DNA of 64,000 bases, from positions 744,001 to 808,000 of the forward strand of contig KL647312.1 in NCBI GenBank assembly GCA_000727475.1, given 5' to 3'. Shown in pieces: positions 58,601 through 64,000 of the stretch (the first letter of the stretch is position 1; each line of letters begins with the position of its first letter). The stretch is from Sarcocystis neurona (taxonomy: Eukaryota; Apicomplexa; Conoidasida; Eucoccidiorida; Sarcocystidae). The notes beneath the pieces were generated by a model, which made no database searches, was not told the origin of the DNA, and was given only the letters and a program-made list of their open reading frames with translations. Both the position numbers and the translations under genes were made by a program.

Positions 58601-61071
58601 TTCTTTCTCTCTGTGTATATGTGTACATATATACATACGTACGTGGGTGGATAGCGGGATAATATACGACGCATGCCCAGGTGGGTGAACAAATATGCAT
58701 GGGATACTACCGTGTACTGTCGCTTTCTTGGCAGGTCCGTGGAGAGAGCCCGCGCGCAGAACACAAGTTATCCGCTGCTCCCCCTCTACACAGACGTTGC
58801 CGTCCAGATATACCTCCACACATATATATATATATATATATGGACACACACACACACAAGTACGCAAGTATTTATGTAAATATATATGTCTTTAATATAT
58901 ATAGGGTCAGAGGCCCAGGTACACATGTACTGATATACACAGACAAGTGCATAAATATATACACGTGGTGTGGGGGACAGATGCGCGACACGCATGCGAC
59001 CTGGCGTTGGCTGCGTTCTCTCCCCGGACCTGCCTATTTTTAAATGACTTTCTACGGAAGAATGCCAGCACAGATATCCACAACCAACAACTGCATCTCT
59101 ACATGTAGACACGCCACACGCATATGTAGACAGTCAGCGAGACACGCCAGATGTATACATATATTTATATATATGTATACAGAGAGACATATGCTATCTA
59201 TCCATATATATATGTACAGAGAGACAGAGAGAAACATACACCTCTACGGACACACGTCATACATACTTCCCCCTGTACAGATATATAGACGCGATATACA
59301 TGAATAGCCGGAAGCAAGTGCCATCACACGCTATACGGAACGCTTGTGGACACACACATATAAAGAGAGACATGGCAGCACACACGGGTATCCACGTGCC
59401 ACAAAAGGAAAACAAGTCCATTCTTCCTTCGCACACACAAATGCATGCGTGGTACATAGATGCACATACACGCCTGTGTTCGTATACATACACATATATA
59501 TATAGACCGCGTACACATGCAGACAAACACATATGTATACACATACAGGTACACGATGCAGACACACACGTATATTTATATATATGTGTATACACAAATA
59601 CACACACAGACTCACACATATACATACATACGGACGTCCCTACATCTGTATACACATACCTCCATACGTACACACACATGTATATGCTCGTGTCTGTGGA
59701 TCCGGTGGCGTTGCTTTTCTTCGTTTACAAGAGTTTGCAGACGGCTTTTACTTTTGAATGATGGGCTGCATCGCGGCTTCCGACCGACCCAGTTCCCGTC
59801 CCGCCTCCAAGAGCAGCTGTTCCACCTGCTCTCTCCCACACAGAGACCCGCACACACGCAGACACACACATACATATACACGCTCCTCCTACGTGGAAGC
59901 CCGTCCCCGTACGCAAGCTGATAAGCGACAGCGACAGACAACATACGCCATCACATACATTGACGACGAAATCCCGACGCGTTTCATGTGTGTCAATATA
60001 TACATGCGTACATCCACACGTGTGTTGTAGCACAAAGACACGTACATACACGTAGCCAAAGACACAGTCATACATATTGTACCCCGCATACAAATATACA
60101 TGTGCAAATGCCCAAATGTTTGTTCGCACCTGGGTTCATACTACTGCAGGTGAATATGGTTGGCAGAGGAGAACGTCACCTAAGCAAGAATCTCAGGTCG
60201 CGCAAAGAGGTGGAAGAAGCGACTGCGTCACGCGGAGGGCAGGGCAGACACGTATGCAGCAGCTGCTGCGGCACGTACCATCCCGTTCAAAGACGCACGT
60301 CCGGCCACAAAAAGACGTCACCCACACAGGCCCCGGTGTACGCGACGACTCAAGCAGCCAAGGCTGTCGTGCTGCTCGGCTCCTTCAGAGGGCAACCGCA
60401 GCCCCACACACACACGCAACCGCAGCAGCAGCCCGGCATAGTGTCGATCTCGCTGTCGACGAACAGCTATCCTGTGGTCCAGCACCCCGCCACGGTTGAG
60501 GGGAATGTGCAGCATAACGGTAGCACATAGGCGGACAGCGCCAGCGGCAGCAGCAGCAGCAGCACACGAGGATGGACGCGGGGCAGCACCAACGCGCGGA
60601 CGACGACGGCAGCAACAGCAGCAGACATGCAGCGGTGGCAACGGCAGCAGGAGATGCGCAGCGGTCGCAGTAGCAGCAGCAGCAGATGCGCGGCAGTGGC
60701 AGCAGGAGCAGCGGCAGATGCTCAGTACTGGCAGCAGTAGCTGCAGCAGATGCTCAGTAATGGCAGCAGCAGCAGCAGCAGAAAAGCGACAGCGCTTGTT
60801 GGCCGCAACGCGTGGCCACCCGTGGCTGCAGCGCGGCAACAGCAGTGCAGCACAGGGGCGCGTCCGCGGTTGATGTTTGCTGCGTAGTCAGTCGTCACAA
60901 GGCAGCCACCCGGGCCGGCTGAAGCTGCAGCAGCAGCAGCCGCACAGGTGCGCACACCAGTCTCGTGGCGTGCGATCTTTCCGCAGCAGATTCCGGCGTC
61001 TAGGCCATACACCTCAACGCAGCACCAGCAACAGCGACAGCCACTTCGGCTCATAAAACAGCAACAACCGC
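55658..61071. other. 5.4 kb without an assembled gene
   Basis: The left edge should hold the missing 5' exon(s) of the UBXN6-like gene; an ATG-started minus frame ending at 55871 (MGDFS, then Ala-rich) is one candidate. From 56100 to 57060 and 57640 to 60110 the DNA is dominated by TATACACATA-type microsatellites whose frames read Tyr/Ile/His/Thr. A CTG-sense block on minus at 57070-57560 leaves Cys/Leu-rich frames. From 60100 to 61070 CAG repeats on pl plus strand leave long frames with no motif. One stretch after an acceptor near 60945 (VRTPVSWRAIFPQQ) could be an exon. Confidence 0.45.
57640..60110. repeat. TATA/CACATA microsatellite island, about 2.5 kb
   Basis: Dense islands of (TA)n, TACATATA and ACACATAC words, with clear pure (TA) runs near 57762-57775, 57829-57845 and 58822-58841. 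A 30-bp-scale echo (CGTCCTCTCTT with CCCTCTATATCTCTGCC) recurs near 57680, 57800 and 57860, and a longer echo with ACGCGTACCT..GTATC..TTTC occurs near 58460, 58525 and 58580. Confidence 0.85.
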
Positions 61072-61464
61072 TTGAGACGCGAGTGCCTTCCAGACGCAGC
61101 TGCAGGAGTCGTTACGCGTGCTGGCAACAGCAGCAGCAGCAAGACGCAGAGGTGGGTACAATGTCACACAGCAGCAGCAGCGGCAATAAGTTCACGCGTC
61201 CTCGCGTCCGCCCGTAGTCCCCCGAGAGCTTCCCCACTACCAGCAGTAGCAGCAGTAGTTGGCGTAACGGCCAGCTTCGCAGTGCTTCGCTTCGCAGCCG
61301 CAGGAGACGCTGTCGCAGAGACGAAGACGCCGACAGCACGAGGTGTGGAAGAAGCGACGAGGAGCCAAGACAGCAGAAAGACCTACGCCAAGCAAAAGTG
61401 TATCACGAGGCGGCAGTCAAGGACCGAAGAACGAAGGCGCACACTCCATGCTCGCTTTGTTTGA
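61072..61464 (+). CDS. Possible C-terminal exon with a hydrophobic segment
   Basis: A plus frame ending in TGA at 61464. Its last ~75 residues include a possible membrane segment (AVAAVVGVTASFAVLRFAAAG) followed by a polar basic tail (KTYAKQKCITRRQSRTEERR). The region after the stop is repeat-free and AT-richer, as expected of a 3' UTR. The upstream half is CAG-repeat translation. No family is recognised, and the minus strand also has an open hydrophobic frame here. Confidence 0.25.
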   Translation: MRRECLPDAAAGVVTRAGNSSSSKTQRWVQCHTAAAAAISSRVLASARSPPRASPLPAVAAVVGVTASFAVLRFAAAGDAVAETKTPTARGVEEATRSQDSRKTYAKQKCITRRQSRTEERRRTLHARFV

Positions 61465-62149
61465 GAAGAGAGCGTTTAAACTACGTCTTTTGTCCTTTCC
61501 AAGCAAGTAGAAATAACAAAGATTACACAGCAGTCCACGTATTGTCCTCTTTAATCAGAGAGAAATGAGAAAGGTAATACAGAAGAGGTACCACACACCC
61601 AGGGCGTAAAGGGGTGTCGGCAGCGCGCAGCGGCGTTACCTGGCTACGACGCAGAGGCGCCGCTGCTGGCGCAGCCTCTTCTTCTTTCATCGCGAACTTG
61701 GGCGGTTATGTGCCTGGAGGAAAGTGCTTCTTCTCGCAGGAGGCTGCTGGCTCTGAGGTTGTGGCACAGGAAGGGAATGGACGCAGCTCTGCAGGTTCCG
61801 CTGCGGGAAGACGGGGAGAGAGGACAGTAGCAATGACGGCAGCAGGGCGAGGGGAGAGGTGGCGTGTTGTCGTGTGCTTCTTCAGCGATGGGCAGCGATG
61901 CTGCGGTCCCCTCCTTCTGCTGTGGAGTCGCCTGCGGTTGCCTGCAAGTTCCTCGCTGCTGCACGTTCGGGGACGAAGAACGTTAGAGGAGAAGACGGCC
62001 AGAGCAGGCGCGGAGACCGACGACAGAGAGAGAGAGACGCTGCCAAGGATAGCTTCGTGGCAGGTGCCGCCACAGCGGCCGCCGACGGCCGGCGCGCTTG
62101 GATGCAGCAGCGAGGTGAGTGAACACCCCCACGAAGGGCAGCTCCACTT
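61465..62149. other. Unassigned stretch
   Basis: Frames are open on both strands (for example plus 61614-62243 and minus 61644-61964), but no motif decides between them. A plus donor-like GAG|GTGAGT occurs near 62115. Confidence 0.3.
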
Positions 62150-62264
62150 CTACATGAAGGCGTCCCTCGGTTTTCTCCTTCCCAGCACGGCAGGTGCAAA
62201 TTTAACTGCCTCTCGGCTGCTGCGAGTGCTGCTACGCTGGTAGAAGCCTCGCCCGGGTGCGTTG
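62150..62264 (-). CDS. Candidate terminal exon of an unassembled minus-strand gene
   Basis: A very strong acceptor (a long C/T tract ending in GTCTGCAG, read on minus) opens a 115-base exon that encodes FYQRSSTRSSREAVKFAPAV and ends DAFM-stop. The phase is 2 on entry. A possible preceding exon at about 62635-62500 (after a CTCTCTCAG acceptor) gives FFLASAAAESSSLSIRLLMH, but its visible donor has phase 0, so at least one link is missing. Function unknown. Confidence 0.35.
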
Positions 62265-62820
62265 CTGCAGACACGAAGATGCAAGGGGGGAGGGAAAGAA
62301 GCAGCAGCCCCAGCAGCGGCACCGAAACGCCGTGGTAACACACCCGAGCTGCAAGAGATCGCTTCTTCGCTAGTTGCTCCTCATTTCTTCGTTATTCTCC
62401 GCCGGCAGCAGCACACGCGCTCAGGGTGGTGGTGGCAACAGCAGCAGCAGCAGCAGGCTCAAAACGATGTCGGATAGCGGCACCAGCAGAAGCAGCGGCG
62501 ACGCGCGTTCCGCCAGCAGGAAGTGCATTAGCAACCGAATGGAAAGACTAGACGATTCTGCAGCCGCGGAAGCCAAGAAAAACTGCTGCGGTGTGTTGCT
62601 GTTGCGTCTGCCGTTCTTGGTGTTACTTTGCTGAGAGAGAGTGAGAGAGAGGACGGTCTCGGAAGCTCCTGCGGCGCGGGATTTTATATGTGTATAGAGC
62701 ACGGCTGCACGCTCGAATATTACAACCTACTGCGTTCTCCCCTCACTTAAAGAAAACGTGAGCCGACGCATTTCCTCTCAACTCGTGTGACGAGCATGTG
62801 AAACCCTAGTTCTGGCACTT

Positions 62821-63258
62821 TTAATCGTACAGGGACGCAAAAATGCCGGAAGGACGTAACAAGCAGCACTTCCTCTTTGCCACAACGCTGATCCTATTTA
62901 TATCTGCTTGGTCGTGCTCCATCAGCTGTGCTGCTCGTCTTCTTTTCCCTCGTGTTGCCGCCTCAAGGCCTGCTGGAGTTAGCCGGCCCTCCAACGGCTG
63001 TTTCTTGCCCTCCTGCAGCAGCTCTTGCCGTCCCTGCTGCGGCCTTGCTGCTGCTCTCCTACTTCTCTTCCACACTGACGGCGGTGTCCCTATCCCAGGC
63101 AAGCAAGCGATGCAGCCGCGAAAGCAGCGAGGGAGAAAGCACTTGATTTTTGATGGGTGGAGCGCCCACCACGCCGGTGTGCCTGCAGCGCAGGACCAGA
63201 AGAAACAGCGAATGCTGCGGCAGGGCCGGAGGCGTCGCCGCGTCCGCGTACCACTCAC
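62821..63258 (-). CDS. Candidate C-terminal exon (competes with the plus-strand frame)
   Basis: A minus frame whose last ~65 residues look natural (GRLTPAGLEAATRGKRRR, then QADINRISVVAKRKC, ending GIFASLYD-stop TAA). The exon at 63539-63364 on the same strand may belong to the same gene. The true 5' boundary of this exon is unknown and is likely well below 63258. The frame at 62843-63370 on the other strand overlaps it almost fully, and only one is likely to be real. Confidence 0.3.
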   Translation of the reverse strand: MSGTRTRRRLRPCRSIRCFFWSCAAGTPAWWALHPSKIKCFLPRCFRGCIACLPGIGTPPSVWKRSRRAAARPQQGRQELLQEGKKQPLEGRLTPAGLEAATRGKRRRAAQLMEHDQADINRISVVAKRKCCLLRPSGIFASLYD

Positions 63259-63370
63259 TGCATGTGCATCACACGCGCAGCAGCCGCGGCAGCAGCGGGA
63301 AGTTCCGCCCCCCCACGCAGCAGACTCCCTGCAGCACCACTACAGGCGAGTTGATAAAACCACCGGGTAG
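62843..63370 (+). CDS. Candidate secreted protein, 175 residues (competes with the minus-strand frame)
   Basis: ATG at 62843 follows GCAAAA, a favourable context in apicomplexans. The first 30 residues look like a signal peptide (HFLFATTLILFISAW). A second hydrophobic stretch lies near residue 70 (GLAAALLLLF). The remainder is Arg/Gln/His-rich and resembles repeat translation. If real, it would be a small secreted or membrane protein. Overlap with a plausible antisense exon lowers confidence. Confidence 0.28.
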   Translation: MPEGRNKQHFLFATTLILFISAWSCSISCAARLLFPRVAASRPAGVSRPSNGCFLPSCSSSCRPCCGLAAALLLLFHTDGGVPIPGKQAMQPRKQRGRKHLIFDGWSAHHAGVPAAQDQKKQRMLRQGRRRRRVRVPLTACASHAQQPRQQREVPPPHAADSLQHHYRRVDKTTG

Positions 63371-63539
63371 CCGCCGCCGAGCCCCAGCTCAGCTGCAGAG
63401 CTGTCTGTCTGCGGTCCCCCGGAGAAAGACGAGAGTAGCAGCAACTCATTAGAAGAAAGAGGATCTCCGTAGGTCACGACCTGCTTCTCGTCCTCGTCCG
63501 TCGGAGAGTCTCTAGAAAAACATCGTCCTAACAGAGCAG
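63364..63539 (-). CDS. Candidate internal exon, minus strand
   Basis: Between acceptor CACCTGCAG and a weak donor at CCG|GTGGTT. It encodes a Ser/Asp-rich but non-repetitive segment (SRDSPTDEDEKQVVTYGD, then LLSSFSGGPQTDSSAAELG). It enters in phase 1 and leaves in phase 0. Probably part of the gene whose end is at 62821; its phase link to that exon was not established. Confidence 0.35.
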
Positions 63540-64000
63540 CTGCAGGTGCTATGCAATGAGAGCCTGCCACGTCGCGGGCGCGCGCTTTGTCGGCTGCTGC
63601 CTGCGGCTGCCGGTGACGTTGTCGCTCGTGCGTTCGCTGATGCTGCTGCACGACGTCTCATCTTCTTGCTGACGTGGGAGCCGCTGTCGCTTCAATCCCT
63701 ACTCCTTCAGGAGCGACTGCAACGACATTTTCCCCTCCAGGCTGCATAGGCCTCATCATGTGCGTGAGGGGCACGGACGGGCCGTGCAGATGTACTGCTA
63801 ACATTGCCGTGAGAGGAGAGTAGTAGTACGAGCAGTTCCAGCGCCCATCACGCGGCGTAGCCGGGACAGTCGGCGCTACGCACAGCAGCACGAGACAAGC
63901 GGGTCCCCCTCTTCGAAGGCGTTGTTGTGCGCTTCGCCCCTGGCAGACGACTGCACACAGAAAGGCCCTCTCTCTTTTGCAGCGTAGGAAGAAAGCATTA

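Noticed and set aside
57640..60110. Possible telomeric or subtelomeric repeat
   Set aside because: No TTTAGGG-type array is present; the words are TATA and CACATA microsatellites.

Overview
The window looks like nuclear DNA of a coccidian apicomplexan, most likely Eimeria or a close relative. Three things point that way. From about 13 kb onward CAG/CTG triplet repeats occur in nearly every exon and intron, so Gln, Ala, Ser or Leu runs appear in most frames. Genes are split by GT-AG introns, often over 500 bp. One gene encodes a microneme-type adhesin with apple and thrombospondin type 1 (TSP1) domains. The first ~13 kb has almost no CAG/CTG repeats and the rest is saturated with them. This resembles the repeat-poor/repeat-rich segment structure described for Eimeria tenella chromosome 1. 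The genus is an inference from repeat style and gene content; no alignment was run.

Layout. 1.4-5.8 kb (-): a tyrosine-kinase-like protein kinase in three exons. 8.9-12.4 kb and upstream (-): a conserved-looking multi-exon gene of unknown function whose introns hold a 95-bp tandem duplication. 13.7-29.0 kb (+): a large transmembrane adhesin gene with signal peptide, at least two apple/PAN domains, six TSP1 domains, a transmembrane helix and an acidic tail, mostly on phase-1 exons. 31.4-33.5 kb (-): a CIA2/MIP18-family cytosolic Fe-S assembly factor swollen from about 18 kDa to 673 residues. 36.0-37.1 kb (-): TRAPPC6/Trs33, a Bet3-fold TRAPP subunit, also carrying an insertion. 41.8-42.4 kb (+): the proteasome maturation factor UMP1/POMP. 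47.5-55.7 kb (-): a UBXN6/UBXD1-like p97 cofactor (PUB plus UBX domains) in at least eleven exons; all adjoining splice phases agree. 61-64 kb: several candidate exons that I could not assemble.

Between the genes lie (TA)n, (TG)n and TACGTATA-like microsatellite islands, CAG/CTG blocks, and two strand-asymmetric tracts (purine-rich at 34.6-35.2 kb, pyrimidine-rich at 40.1-40.5 kb). The recognised genes are unrelated in pathway, apart from POMP and the UBXN6-like protein, which both belong to protein quality control. I see no operon-like logic, RNA gene, CRISPR array or transposon. The most notable signals are these: triplet repeats are polarised (CAG in the sense of exons, CTG in the sense of introns, often running into the 3' splice site); housekeeping proteins have low-complexity insertions placed at loops of their folds; and the adhesin is built from phase-1 modules. 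Exon boundaries were derived by hand from splice motifs and reading phase and are predictions.
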